Shown here piece by piece: positions 11,629 to 22,566 of a DNA stretch of 24,794 nt. Location of the stretch: positions 1-24,794 of the forward strand of contig NW_003144268.1 in the NCBI RefSeq assembly GCF_000003605.2, written 5' to 3'. Both the position numbers and the translations under genes were made by a program. The notes beneath the pieces were generated by a model that was given only the letters and a program-made list of their open reading frames with translations, ran no database searches and was not told where the DNA came from. Origin of the DNA: Saccoglossus kowalevskii. Lineage: Eukaryota; Hemichordata; Enteropneusta; Harrimaniidae. Within the stretch, counting starts at the first letter, position 1. Each line of letters starts with the position of its first letter.

Positions 11629-13491
11629 GAGTCAGGGATTTACCAAAAGGGCAACAATGCATGAAACACGTAACACTGAGTCAGGGATTTACCAAAAGGG
11701 CAACAATGCATGTAACACGTAACACTGAGTCAGGGATTTAACAAAAGGGCAACAATGCATGTAACATGTGACACTGAGTCAGGGATTTACCAAAAGGGCA
11801 ACAATGCATGAAACACGTAACACTGAGTCAGGGATTTACCAAAAGGGCAACAATGCATGTAACACGTAACACTGAGTCAGGGATTTAACAAAAGGGCAAC
11901 AATGCATGTAACATGTAACACTGAGTCAGGGATTTACCAAAAGGGCAACAATGCATGTAACATGTAACACTGAGTCAGGGATTTACCAAAAGGACAACAA
12001 TGCATGTAACATGTAACACTGAGTCAGGGATTTACCAAAATGGCAACAATGCATGTAAACATGTGGCACTGAGTCAGGGATTTACCAAAAGGACAACAAT
12101 GCATGTAACATGTAACACTGAGTCAGGGATTTACCAAAAGGGCAACAATGCATGTAACATGTGACACTGAGTCAGGGATTTACCAAAAGGGCAACAATGC
12201 ATGTAACATGTAACACTGAGTACGGGATTTACCAAAATGGCAACAATGCATGTAACATGTGACACTGAGTCAGGGATTTACCAAAATGGCAACAATGCAT
12301 GTAACATGTGACACTGAGTCAGGGATTTACCAAAAGGGCAACAATGCATGTAACATGTGGCACTGAGTCAGGGATTTACCAAAAGGACAACAATGCATGT
12401 AACATGTTACACTGAGTCAGGGATTTACCAAAAGGGCAACAATGCATGTAACATGTGACACTGAGTCAGAGATTTACCAAAAGGACAACAATGCATGTAA
12501 CATGTAACACTGAGTCAGGGATTTACCAAAAGGGCAACAATGCATGTAACATGTGACACTGAGTCAGGGATTTACCAAAAGGACAACAATGCATGTAACA
12601 TGTGACACTGAGTCAGGGATTTACCAAAAGGGCAACAATGCATGTAACATGTAACACTGAGTCAGGGATTTACCAAAAGGGCAACAATGCATGTAACATG
12701 TGACACAGAGTCAGGGATTTACCAAAAGGGCAACAATGCATGTAACACGTAACACTGAGTCAGGGATTTAACAAAAGGGCAACAAAGCATGTAACATGTG
12801 ACACTGAGTCAGAGATTTACCAAAAGGGCAACAATGCATGTAACATGTAACACTGAGTACGGGATTTACCAAAAGGACAACAATGCATGTAACATGTGAC
12901 ACTGAGTCAGAGATCTACCAAAAGGGCAACAATGCATCCAACATGTAACACTGAGTACGGGATTTACCAAAAGGACAACAATGCATGTAACATGTGACAC
13001 TGAGTCAGGGATTTACCATAAGGACAACAATGCATGTAACATGTGACACTGAGTCAGGGATTTACCAAAAGGACAACAATGCATGTAACATGTGACACTG
13101 AGTCAGGGATTTACCAAAATGTCAACAATGCATGTAAAATGTGGCACTGGGTCAGGGATTTACCAAAATGGCAACAATGCATGTAAAATGTGACACTGAG
13201 TCAGGGATTTACCAAAAGGACATCAATGCATGTAAAATGTGGCACTTAGTCAGGGATTTACCAAAAGGACAACAATGCATGTAACATGTAACACTGAGTC
13301 AGGGATTTACCAAAAGGGCAACAATGCATGTAACATGTGACACTGAGTCAGGGATTTACCAAAAGGACAACAATGCATGTAACATGTAACACTGAGTCAG
13401 GGATTTACCAAAAGGGCAACAATGCATGTAACATGTGACACTGAGTCAGGGATTTACCAAAAGGACAACAATGCATGTAACATGTGACACT

Positions 13492-13736
13492 GAGTCAGGG
13501 ATTTACCAAAACGGCAACAATGCATGTAACATGTAACACTGAGTCAGGGATTTACCAAAAGGGCAACAATGCATGTAACATGTAACACTGAGTCAGGGAT
13601 TTACCAAAAGGGCAACAATGCATGTAACATGTAACACTGAGTCAGGGATTTACCAAAAGGGCAACAATGCATGTAACACGTGACACTGAGTCAGGGATTT
13701 AACAAAAGGGCAACAATGCATGTAACATGTGACACT
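13492..13736. repeat. 245-bp five-monomer block (ACGGCAAC to TTTAACAAAA), copy A
   Basis: Units in order ACGGCAAC, GGG, GGG, GGG with CACGTG, TTTAACAAAA. The same order is found at 20462-20693 and, with one unit missing, at 5900-6095. Here it leads directly into the GAGTACGGG unit at 13737. Confidence 0.83.
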
Positions 13737-14117
13737 GAGTACGGGATTTACCAAAAGGGCAAGAATGCATGTAACATGTGACACTGAGTCAGGGATTTAC
13801 CAAAATGGCAACAATGCATGTAACATGTGGCACTGAGTCAGGGATTTACCAAAAGGACAACAATGCATGTAACATGTTACACTTAGTTACGGATTTACCA
13901 AAATGGCAACAATGCATGTAAAATGAGACACTGAGTCAGGGATTTACCAAAATGGCAACAATGCATGTAACATGTGGCACTGAGTCAGGGATTTACCAAA
14001 ATGGCAACAATGTATGTAACATGTGACACTGAGTCAGGAATTTACCAAAAGGACAACAATGCATGTAACATGTGACACTGAGTCAGGGATTTACCAAAAT
14101 GGCAACAATGCATGTAA
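13737..14117. repeat. 381-bp block starting GAGTACGGG, copy A
   Basis: It shares with 20070-20450 a run of rare changes: GAGTACGGG/GGGCAAGAATG, ATGTTACACTTAGTTACGG, and a substitution in ATGCATG two units later (ATGTATG here, ATGTTTG there). I count about five mismatches by eye over 381 bp. Confidence 0.83.
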
Positions 14118-14562
14118 AATGTGGCACTGAGTCAGGGATTTACCAAAATGGCAACAATGCATGTAACATGTGGCACTGAGTCAGGGATTTATCAAAATAG
14201 CAACAATGCATGTAACATGTGACACTGAGTCAGGGATTTACCAAAAGGACAACAATGCATGTGACACTGAGTCAGGGATTTACCAAAATGGCAACAATGC
14301 ATGTAACATGTGGCACTGAGTCAGGGATTTACCAAAAGGACAACAATGCATGTAACATGTGACACTTAGTTAGGGATTTACCAAAATGGCAACAATGCAT
14401 GTAAAATGTGACACTGAGTCAGGGATTTACCAAAATGGCAACAATGCATGTAACATGTGGCACTGAGTCAGGGATTTACCAAAAGGACAACAATGCATGT
14501 AACATGTGACACTGAGTCAGGGATTTACCAAAATGGCAACAATGCATGTAAAATGTGACACT
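14080..14562. repeat. 483-bp block containing a 42-bp unit, copy A
   Basis: Ten units matching 19393-19875 in order and total length: TGG with GTAAAATGT, TGG, AATAGCAAC, 42-bp GGA, TGG, GGA, TTAGTTAGG, TGG, GGA, TGG with GTAAAATGT. The few differences include TTATC against TTACC and GAGTC against GAATC. Confidence 0.83.
14227..14268. repeat. 42-bp short monomer (copy 6)
   Basis: Same 7-bp deletion. It is preceded by a unit with the rare AATAGCAAC change and followed by TGG/GTGG, GGA/GTGA and TTAGTTAGG units. It is part of a block shared with the copy at 19540. Confidence 0.93.
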
Positions 14563-15051
14563 GACTCAGGGATTTACCAAAAGGACAACAATGCATGTAA
14601 CATGTGACACTGAGTCAGGGATTTACCAAAATGGCAACAATGCATGTAACATGTGACACTGAGTCAGGGATTTACCAAAAGGACATCAATGCATGTAAAA
14701 TGTGGCACTTAGTCAGGGATTTACCAAAAGGACAACAATGCATGTAACATGTAACACTGAGTCAGGGATTTACCAAAATGGCAACAATGCATGTAACATG
14801 TGGCACTGAGTCAGGGATTTACCAAAAGGGCAACAATGCATGTAACATGTAACACTGAGTCAGGGATTTACCAAAACGGCAACAATGCATGTAACATGTA
14901 ACTCTGAGTCAGGGATTTACCAAAAGGGCAACAATGCATGTAACATGTAACACTGAGTCAGGGATTTACCAAAAGGACAACAATGCATGTAACATGTGAC
15001 ACTGAGTCAGGGATTTACCAAAATGGCAACAATGCATGTAACATGTGACAT

Positions 15052-15093
15052 GAGTCAGGGATTTACCAAAAGGACAACAATGCATGTGACACT
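15052..15093. repeat. 42-bp short monomer (copy 7)
   Basis: Same 7-bp deletion. The previous unit also lost the C before TGAG. The standard downstream order follows, with ATGTATGT in the first unit. Confidence 0.93.
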
Positions 15094-16368
15094 GAGTCAG
15101 GGATTTACCAAAATGGCAACAATGTATGTAACATGTGGCACTGAGTCAGGGATTTACCAAAAGGACAACAATGCATGTAACATGTGACACTTAGTTAGGG
15201 ATTTACCAAAATGGCAACAATGCATGTAACATGTGGCACTGAGTCAGGGATTTACCAAAAGGACAACAATGCATGTAACATGTGACACTGAGTCAGGGAT
15301 TTACCAAAATGGCAACAATGCATGTAAAATGTGGCACTGAGTCAGGGATTTACCAAAATGGCAACAATGCATGTAACATGTGACACTGAGTCAGGGATTT
15401 ACCAAAAGGACATCAATGCATGTAAAATGTGGCACTTAGTCAGGGATTTACCAAAAGGACAACAATGCATGTAACATGTAACACTGAGTCAGGGATTTAC
15501 CAAAAGGGCAACAATGCATGTAACATGTGACACTGAGTCAGGGATTTACCAAAAGGACAACAATGCATATAACATGTAACACTGAGTCAGGGATTTACCA
15601 AAAGGGCAACAATGCATGTAACATGTGACACTGAGTTAGAGATTTACCAAAAGGACAACAATGCATGTAACATGTGACACTGAGTCAGGGATTTACCAAA
15701 ATGACAACAATGCATGTAACATGTGGTACTGAGTCAGAGATTTACCAAAATGGCAACAATGCATGTAACATGTGACACTGAGTCAGGGATTTACCAAAAG
15801 GACATCAATGCATGTAAAATGTGGCACTTAGTCAGGGATTTACCAAAATGGCAACAATGCATGTAACATGTGGCACTGGGTCAGGGATTTACCAAAACGG
15901 CAACAATGCATCCAACATGTGACACTGAGTCAGGGATTTACCAAAAGGACAACAATGCATGTAACATGTGACACTGAATCAGGGATTTACCAAAAGGACA
16001 ACAATGCATGTAACATGTAACACTGAGTTAGGGATTTACCAAAAGGGCAAGAATGCATGTAAAATGTGACACTGAGTCAGGGATTTACCAAAAGGGCAAC
16101 AATGCATGTAACATGTGACACTGAGTCAGGTATTTACCAAAAGGGCAAGAATGCATGTAACATGTAACACTGAGTCAGGAGATTTACCAAAATGGCAACA
16201 ATGCATGTAAAATGTGACACTGAGTCAGGGATTAAACAAAAGGGCAACAATGCATGTAACATGTGACACTGAGTCAGGGATTTACCAAAAGGACAACATT
16301 GCATGTAACATGTAACACTGAGTCAGGGATTTACCAAAAGGGCAACAATGCATGTAACATGTAACACT

Positions 16369-16410
16369 GAGTCAGGGATTTACCAAAAGGACAACAATGC
16401 ATGTGACACT
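16369..16410. repeat. 42-bp short monomer (copy 8)
   Basis: Same 7-bp deletion, standard downstream order, with GAGTCTGGG in the GGA unit before TTAGTTAGG. A second TTAGTTAGG unit follows near 16751 without a 42-bp unit. Confidence 0.93.
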
Positions 16411-16949
16411 GAGTCAGGGATTTACCAAAATGGCAACAATGCATGTAACATGTGGCACTGAGTCTGGGATTTACCAAAAGGACAACAATGCATGTAACAT
16501 GTGACACTTAGTTAGGGATTTACCAAAATGGCAACAATGCATGTAAAATGTGACACTGAGTCAGGGATTTACCAAAATGGCAACAATGCATGTAACATGT
16601 GGCACTGAGTCAGGGATTTACCAAAAGGACAACAATGCATGTAACATGTGACACTGAGTCAGGGATTTACCAAAATGGCAACAATGCATGTAACATGTGG
16701 CACTGAGTCAGGGATTTACCAAAAGGACAACAATGCATGTAACATGTGACACTTAGTTAGGGATTTACCAAAATGGCAACAATGCATGTAAAATGTGACA
16801 CTGAGTCAGGGATTTACCAAAATGGCAACAATGCATGTAACATGTGGCACTGAGTCAGGGATTTACCAAAAGGACAACAATGCATGTAACATGTGACACT
16901 GAGTCAGGGATTTACCAAAATGGCAACAATGCATGTAAAATGTGGCACT

Positions 16950-17182
16950 GAGTCAGGATTTACCAAAATGGCAACAATGCATGTAACATGTGACACTGAG
17001 TCAGGATTTACCAAAAGGACATCAATGCATGTAAAATGTGCACTTATCAGGATTTACCAAAAGGACAACAATGCATGTAACATGTAACACTGAGTCAGGA
17101 TTTACCAAAGGGCAACAATGCATGTACATGTGACACTGAGTCAGGATTTACCAAAGGACATCATGCATGTAAATGTGACACT
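16950..17182. repeat. Indel cluster 3: five units totalling 12 lost bases
   Basis: Successive units are 48, 47, 47, 46 and 45 bp. All changes are single-base losses, mostly inside runs: GGG to GG, AAAA to AAA, TAACATG to TACATG, TCAATG to TCATG, GTGGC to GTGC, TTAGTC to TTATC. This is the densest cluster of the window. Units on both sides return at once to 49 bp. Several of the lesions recur in the clusters at 6292 and 20756. Confidence 0.88.
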
Positions 17183-18000
17183 TAGTCAGGGATTTACCAA
17201 AAGGGCAACAATGCATGTAACATGTAACACTGAGTCAGGGATTTACCAAAAGGGCAACAATGCATGTAACATGTAACACTGAGTCAGGGATTTACCAAAA
17301 GGGCAACAATGCATGTAACACGTAACACTGAGTCAAGGATTTAACAAAAGGGCAACAATGCATGTAACATGTGACACTGAGTCAGGGATTTACCAAAAGG
17401 GCAACAATGCATGTAACATGTAACACTGATTACGGGATTTACCAAAAGGGCAACAATGCATGTAACATGTGACACTGATTCAGGGATTTACCAAAATGGC
17501 AACAATGCATGTAACATGTGGCACTGATTCAGGGATTTACCAAAAGGACAACAATGCATGTAACATGTAACACTGAATCAGGGATTTACCAAAAGGACAA
17601 CAATGCATGTAACATGTAACACTGAATCATGGATTTACCAAAAGGGCAACAATGCATGTAACATGTGACACTGAATCAGGGATTTACCAAAAGGACAACA
17701 CTGCATGTAACATGTAACACTGACTCAAGGATTTACCAAAAGGACAACAATGCATGAAACATGTGACACTGAGTCAGGGATTTACCAAAAGGGCAACAAT
17801 GCATGTAACATGTAACACTGAGTCAGGAATTTACCAAAACAGCAACAATGCATGTAAACATGTAACACTGAGTCAGGGATTTACCAAAAGGGCAACAATG
17901 CATGTAACATGTAACACTGAGTCAGGGATTTACCAAAAGGACAACAATGCATGTAACATGTAACACTGAGTCAGGGATTTACCAAAATGGCAACAATGCA
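17183..18000. repeat. Array segment 9: class B rich with GATTCA/GAATCA variants
   Basis: GGG and GGA units mostly ending GTAACACT. A local run carries changes in the GAGTCA core: GATTACGGG near 17429, GATTCAGGG near 17478 and 17527, then GAATCA near 17575-17680 and GACTCA near 17723. One unit near 17848 has an extra A (GTAAACATG). Confidence 0.75.
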
Positions 18001-18359
18001 TCCAACATGTGACACTGAGTCAGGGATTTACCAAAATGGCAACAATGCATGTAACATGTGACACTGAGTCAGGGATTTACCAAAAGGACAACAATGCATG
18101 TAACATGTGGCACTGAGTCAGGGATTTACCAAAATGGCAACAATGCATCCAACATGTGGCACTGAGTCAGGGATTTACCAAAAGGACAACAATGCATGTA
18201 ACATGTGACACTGAGTCAGAGATTTACCAAAAGGGCAAGAATGCATGTAACATGTAACACTGAGTCAGGGATTTACCAAAATGGCAACAATGCATGTAAC
18301 ATGTGGCACTGAGTCAGGGATTTACCAAAAGGGCAACAATGCATGTAACGCGTAACACT

Positions 18360-18552
18360 GAGTCAGGATTTACCAAAAGGACAACAATGCATGTAACATG
18401 TGGCACTGAGTCAGGATTTACCAAAATGGCAACAATGCATCCAACATGTGACACTGAGTCAGGAATTTACCAAAAGGGCAACAATGCATGTAATATGTAA
18501 TACTGAGTCAGGATTTACCAAAATGGCAACAATGCATGTAACATGTGGCACT
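18360..18552. repeat. Indel cluster 4: units of 48, 48, 49 and 48 bp
   Basis: Three of four units lost one G from GGG. The 49-bp unit has AATATGTAATACT in place of AACATGTAACACT. These frame-neutral units support two overlapping 65-codon open frames. Confidence 0.85.
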
Positions 18553-19189
18553 GAGTCAGGGATTTACCAAAAGGACAACAATGCATGTAACATGTGACAC
18601 TGAGTCAGGGATTTACCAAAATGGCAACAATGCATGTAAAATGTGGCACTGAGTCAGGGATTTACCAAAATGGCAACAATGCATGTAACATGTGACACTG
18701 AGTCAGGGATTTACCAAAAGGACAACAATGCATGTAACATGTGGCACTGAGTCAGGGATTTACCAAAATGGCAACAATGCATGTAACATGTGACACTGAG
18801 TCAGGGATTTACCAAAAGGACAACAATGCATGTAACATGTAACACTGAGTCAGGGATTTACCAAAAGGGCAACAATGCATGTAACATGTGACACTGAGTC
18901 AGGGATTTACCAAAAGGACAACAATGCATGTAACATGTAACACTGAGTCAGGGATTTACCAAAAGGGCAACAATGCATGTAACATGTGGCACTGTGTCAG
19001 GGATTTACCAAAATGGCAACAATGCATCCAACATGTGACACTGAGTCAGGGATTTACCAAAAAGGCAACAATGCATGTAACATGTAACACTGAGTCAGGG
19101 ATTTACCAAAATGGCAACAATGCATGTAACATGTGGCACTGAGTAAGGGATTTACCAAAAGGGCAACAATGCATGTAACACGTAACACT

Positions 19190-19245
19190 GAGTCAGGGAT
19201 TTACCAAAAGGACAACAATGCATGTAACATGTAACATGTAACACT
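19190..19245. repeat. 56-bp long monomer (7-bp expansion), copy 2
   Basis: Three consecutive ATGTAAC heptamers in a GGA unit. The GAG-to-GAG distance is 56. As at 8982, the next unit is TGG with GTAAAATGTGG, and a 42-bp unit follows within 350 bp. Confidence 0.93.
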
Positions 19246-19392
19246 GAGTCAGGGATTTACCAAAATGGCAACAATGCATGTAAAATGTGGCACTGAGTCA
19301 GGGATTTACCAAAATGGCAACAATGCATGTAACATGTGACACTGAGTCAGGGATTTACCAAAAGGACAACAATGCATGTAACATGTGACACT

Positions 19393-19875
19393 GAGTCAGG
19401 GATTTACCAAAATGGCAACAATGCATGTAAAATGTGGCACTGAATCAGGGATTTACCAAAATGGCAACAATGCATGTAACATGTGGCACTGAGTCAGGGA
19501 TTTACCAAAATAGCAACAATGCATGTAACATGTGACACTGAGTCAGGGATTTACCAAAAGGACAACAATGCATGTGACACTGAGTCAGGGATTTACCAAA
19601 ATGGCAACAATGCATGTAACATGTGGCACTGAGTCAGGGATTTACCAAAAGGACAACAATGCATGTAACATGTGACACTTAGTTAGGGATTTACCAAAAT
19701 GGCAACAATGCATGTAAAATGTGACACTGAGTCAGGGATTTACCAAAATGGCAACAATGCATGTAACATGTGGCACTGAGTCAGGGATTTACCAAAAGGA
19801 CAACAATGCATGTAACATGTGACACTGAGTCAGGGATTTACCAAAATGGCAACAATGCATGTAAAATGTGACACT
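19393..19875. repeat. 483-bp block containing a 42-bp unit, copy B
   Basis: Same ten-unit order and length as 14080-14562, offset by 5313 bp, including the AATAGCAAC unit before the 42-bp unit and the TTAGTTAGG unit after it. Confidence 0.83.
19540..19581. repeat. 42-bp short monomer (copy 9)
   Basis: Same 7-bp deletion, preceded by the AATAGCAAC unit and followed by the standard order including TTAGTTAGG. It matches copy 6 and its surroundings. Confidence 0.93.
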
Positions 19876-19973
19876 GAGTCAGGGATTTACCAAAAGGACA
19901 ACAATGCATGTAACATGTGACACTTAGTCAGGGATTTGCCAAAAGGACAACAATGCATGTCACATGTAACACT

Positions 19974-20069
19974 GAGTCAGGATTTACCAAAATGGCAACA
20001 ATGCATGTAAAATGTGACACTGAGTCAGGATTTACCAAAATGGCAACAATGCATGTAACATGTGACACT
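19974..20069. repeat. Two consecutive 48-bp monomers
   Basis: Units at 19974 and 20022 each have GG in place of GGG. The unit before them carries TTTGCC and ATGTCACATG substitutions. They lie just before the GAGTACGGG unit at 20070. Confidence 0.85.
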
Positions 20070-20450
20070 GAGTACGGGATTTACCAAAAGGGCAAGAATG
20101 CATGTAACATGTGACACTGACTCAGGGATTTACCAAAATGGCAACAATGCATGTAACATGTGGCACTGAGTCAGGGATTTACCAAAAGGACAACAATGCA
20201 TGTAACATGTTACACTTAGTTACGGATTTACCAAAATGGCAACAATGCATGTAAAATGTGACATTGAGTCAGGGATTTACCAAAATGGCAACAATGCATG
20301 TAACATGTGGCACTGAGTCAGGGATTTACCAAAATGGCAACAATGTTTGTAACATGTGACACTGAGTCAGGGATTTACCAAAAGGACAACAATGCATGTA
20401 ACATGTGACACTGAGTCAGGGATTTACCAAAATGGCAACAATGCATGTAA
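20070..20450. repeat. 381-bp block starting GAGTACGGG, copy B
   Basis: Partner of 13737-14117, sharing ATGTTACACTTAGTTACGG and a substituted ATGCATG. In this copy it comes before, not after, the ACGGCAAC block. Confidence 0.83.
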
Positions 20451-20461
20451 CATGTGACACT

Positions 20462-20693
20462 GAGTCAGGGATTTACCAAAACGGCAACAATGCATGTAAC
20501 ATGTAACACTGAGTCAGGGATTTACCAAAAGGGCAACAATGCATGTAACATGTAACACTGAGTCAGGGATTTACCAAAAGGGCAACAATGCATGTAACAT
20601 GTAACACTGAGTCAGGGATTTACCAAAAGGGCAACAATGCATGTAACACGTGACACTGAGTCAGGGATTTAACAAAAGGGCAACAATGCATGT
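20462..20693. repeat. ACGGCAAC to TTTAACAAAA block, copy B
   Basis: Same order as 13492-13736, with the CACGTG change at 20647. The last unit differs by GTAAAATGT in place of GTAACATGT. Confidence 0.83.
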
Positions 20694-20755
20694 AAAATGT
20701 GACACTGAGTCAGGGATTTACCAAAATGGCAACAATGCATGTAACATGTGACACT

Positions 20756-20895
20756 GAGTCAGGATTTACCAAAAGGACATCAATGCATGTAAAATGTGGC
20801 ACTTAGTCAGGGAATTACCAAAAGGACACATGCATGTAACATGTAACACTGAGTCAGGATTTACCAAAGGGCACAATGCATGTACATGTGACACT
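20756..20895. repeat. Indel cluster 5: units of 48, 47 and 45 bp
   Basis: Losses are GGG to GG (twice), ACAACAATG to ACACATG, AAAA to AAA, GCAACAAT to GCACAAT, and TAACATG to TACATG. The context (GACATCAAT, GTAAAATGTGGCACTTAG) is the same as at 6340 and 16998. Confidence 0.87.
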
Positions 20896-22174
20896 GAGTC
20901 AGAGATTTACCAAAAGGGCATGATTGCATGTAACATGTGGCATTGAGTCAGGGATTACCAAAAGGACAACAATGCATGTAAACATGTGGCACTGAGTCAG
21001 AGATTTACCAAAAGGGCAACAATGCATGTAACATGCGAAATTGAGTCAGGGATTTACCAAAATGGCAACAATGCATGAAACACGTAACACTGAGTCAGGG
21101 ATTTACCAAAAGGGCAACAATGCATGTAACACGTAACACTGAGTCAGGGATTTAACAAAAGGGCAACAATGCATGTAACATGTGACACTGAGTCAGGGAT
21201 TTACCAAAAGGACAACAATGCATGTAACATGTAAACACTGAGTCAGGGATTTACCAAAAGAGCAACAATGCATGTAACATGTGACACTGAGTCAGGGATT
21301 TACCAAAAGGACAACAATGCATGTAACATGTAACACTGAGTCAGGGATTTACCAAAAGGGCAACAATGCATGTAACATGTGACACTGAGTCAGGGATTTA
21401 CCAAAAGGACAACAATGCATGTAACATGTGACACTGAGTCAGGGATTTACCAAAAGGCCAACAATGCATGTAACATATAATACTGAGTCAGGGATTTACC
21501 AAAAGGGCAACAATGCATGTAACATGTAACACTGAGTCAGGGATTTACCAAAAGGGCAACAATGCATGTAACATGTAACACTGAGTACAGGAGATTTTAC
21601 CAAAAGGACAACAATGCATGTAACATGTAACACTGAGTTAGGGATTTACCAAATATGGCAACAATGCATGTAACATGTGGCACTGAGTCTCTGATTTACC
21701 AAAAGGGCAACAATGCATGTAACATGTAACACTGAGTCAGGGATTTATCAAAAGGGCAATAATGCATGTAACATGTAACACTGAGTCAGGGATTTACCAA
21801 AAGGGCAACAATGCATGTAACACGTAACACTGAGTCAGGGATTTAACAAAAGGGCAACAATGCATGTAACATGTGACACTGAGTCAGGGATTTACCAAAA
21901 GAGCAACAATGCATGTAACATGTGACACTGAGTCAGGGATTTACCAAAAGGACAACAATGCATGTAACATGTGACTCTGAGTCAGGGATTTACCAAAAGG
22001 GCAACAATGCATGTAACATGTGACACTGAGTCAGGGATTTACCAAAAGGACAACAATGCATGTAACATGTGACACTGAGTCAGGGATTTACCAAAAGGAC
22101 AACAATGCATGTAACATGTGACACTGAGTCAGGGATTTACCAAAATGGCAACAATGCATGTAACATGTGACACT
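20896..22174. repeat. Array segment 11: class B rich, includes GAGCAAC/GGCCAAC block and irregular units
   Basis: The first part (20896 to about 21390) resembles 24274 to the window end. The GAGCAAC unit at 21240 and the GGCCAAC unit at 21436 are 196 bp apart, as in the 441-bp blocks, but here an extra GGA unit with GTAAACACT precedes GAGCAAC. A 52-bp unit lies at 21583 and a GTCTCTGAT unit at 21685, then a TTATC/GGCAATAATG unit at 21734 as at 11138. Confidence 0.75.
21583..21634. repeat. 52-bp monomer with 3-bp expansion
   Basis: GAGTACAGGAGATTTTACC replaces the usual GAGTCAGGGATTTACC, adding three bases. The next unit (21635) is 50 bp with AAATATGG. This is a local irregular pair at the left of the GTCTCTGAT unit. 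Confidence 0.85.
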
Positions 22175-22566
22175 GAGTCAGGGATTTACCAAAAAGGCAA
22201 CAATGCATGTAACATGTGACACTGAGTCAGAGATTTACCAAAAGGACAACAATGCATGTAACATGTGACACTGAGTCAGGGATTTACCAAAAGGACAACA
22301 ATGCATGTAACATGTGACACTGAGTCAGGGATTTACCAAAAAGGCAACAATGCATGTAACATGTGACACTGAGTCAGAGATTTACCAAAAGGGCAACAAT
22401 GCATGTAACATGTAACACTGAGTTAGGGATTTACCAAAAGGGCAAGAATGCATGTAAAATGTGACACTGAGTCAGGGATTTACCAAAAGGGCAACAATGC
22501 ATGTAACATGTTACACTGAGTCAGGTATTTACCAAAAGGGCAAGAATGCATGTAACATGTAACTCT
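22175..22566. repeat. 392-bp eight-monomer higher-order repeat, copy 1
   Basis: Eight units in order AAAGGCAAC, GAGTCAGAG/GGA, GGA, AAAGGCAAC, GAGTCAGAG/GGG, GAGTTAGGG/GGGCAAG with GTAAAATGT, GGG, GAGTCAGGTATTT/GGGCAAG. It ends AACTCTGAG. It differs from copy 2 at its first unit (GAGTCAGGG against GAGTAGGAG), by GTTACACT, and by AACTCT. Confidence 0.9.

Larger units (their letters stand above)
9566..13085. repeat. Array segment 7: class B rich, contains duplicated 441-bp block
   Basis: Mostly GGG and GGA units with GTAACACT ends, with GAAACACGT, GTAACACGT and TTTAACAAAA variants. The pair of identical 441-bp blocks lies here. Small class A patches occur at about 10320-10420 and 10900-11090. 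GAGTACGGG or GAGTACGGG-like units occur near 10554, 12218, 12856 and 12955, some now joined to TGG or GGA units, so the usual linkage to GGGCAAGAATG is broken. Confidence 0.75.
13086..16949. repeat. Array segment 8: class A rich with class B patches, three 42-bp units
   Basis: Class A dominates at about 13786-14830, 15000-15480, 15690-15960 and 16411-16949. Class B dominates at about 13260-13737, 14820-14995 and 15960-16410. GACATCAAT/CTTAGTC units occur near 13222, 14682, 15409 and 15800. 42-bp units lie at 14227, 15052 and 16369. A GAGTCAGGTATTT unit with GGGCAAGAATG near 16123 resembles a unit of the 392-bp repeat at 22175-23044. Confidence 0.75.
18000..20461. repeat. Array segment 10: class A rich
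   Basis: TGG and GGA units dominate, with GCATCCAACATG changes near 18001, 18147, 18439 and 19026. It holds a 56-bp unit (19190), a 42-bp unit (19540), TTAGTTA-marked units near 19680 and 20217, and two groups of 48-bp units. A GAGTAAGGG unit is at 19141. The 84-codon open frame at 18888-19142 arises because GTGTCAGG and CATCCAAC remove stop codons in neighbouring units; it has no independent support as a gene. Confidence 0.75.

Noticed and set aside
18888..19142. Open frames of 62-84 codons, such as this 84-codon one, with 16-residue repeats like TESGFTKMATMHVTCD
   Set aside because: They are read-through of the satellite. Stops occur in the standard unit (TGA in CTGAG, TAA in GTAAC, TGA in GTGAC) and the 49-bp period shifts frame every copy. 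The long frames lie mainly over 48-bp units or units with substituted stops, with no start context, promoter or other coding sign.
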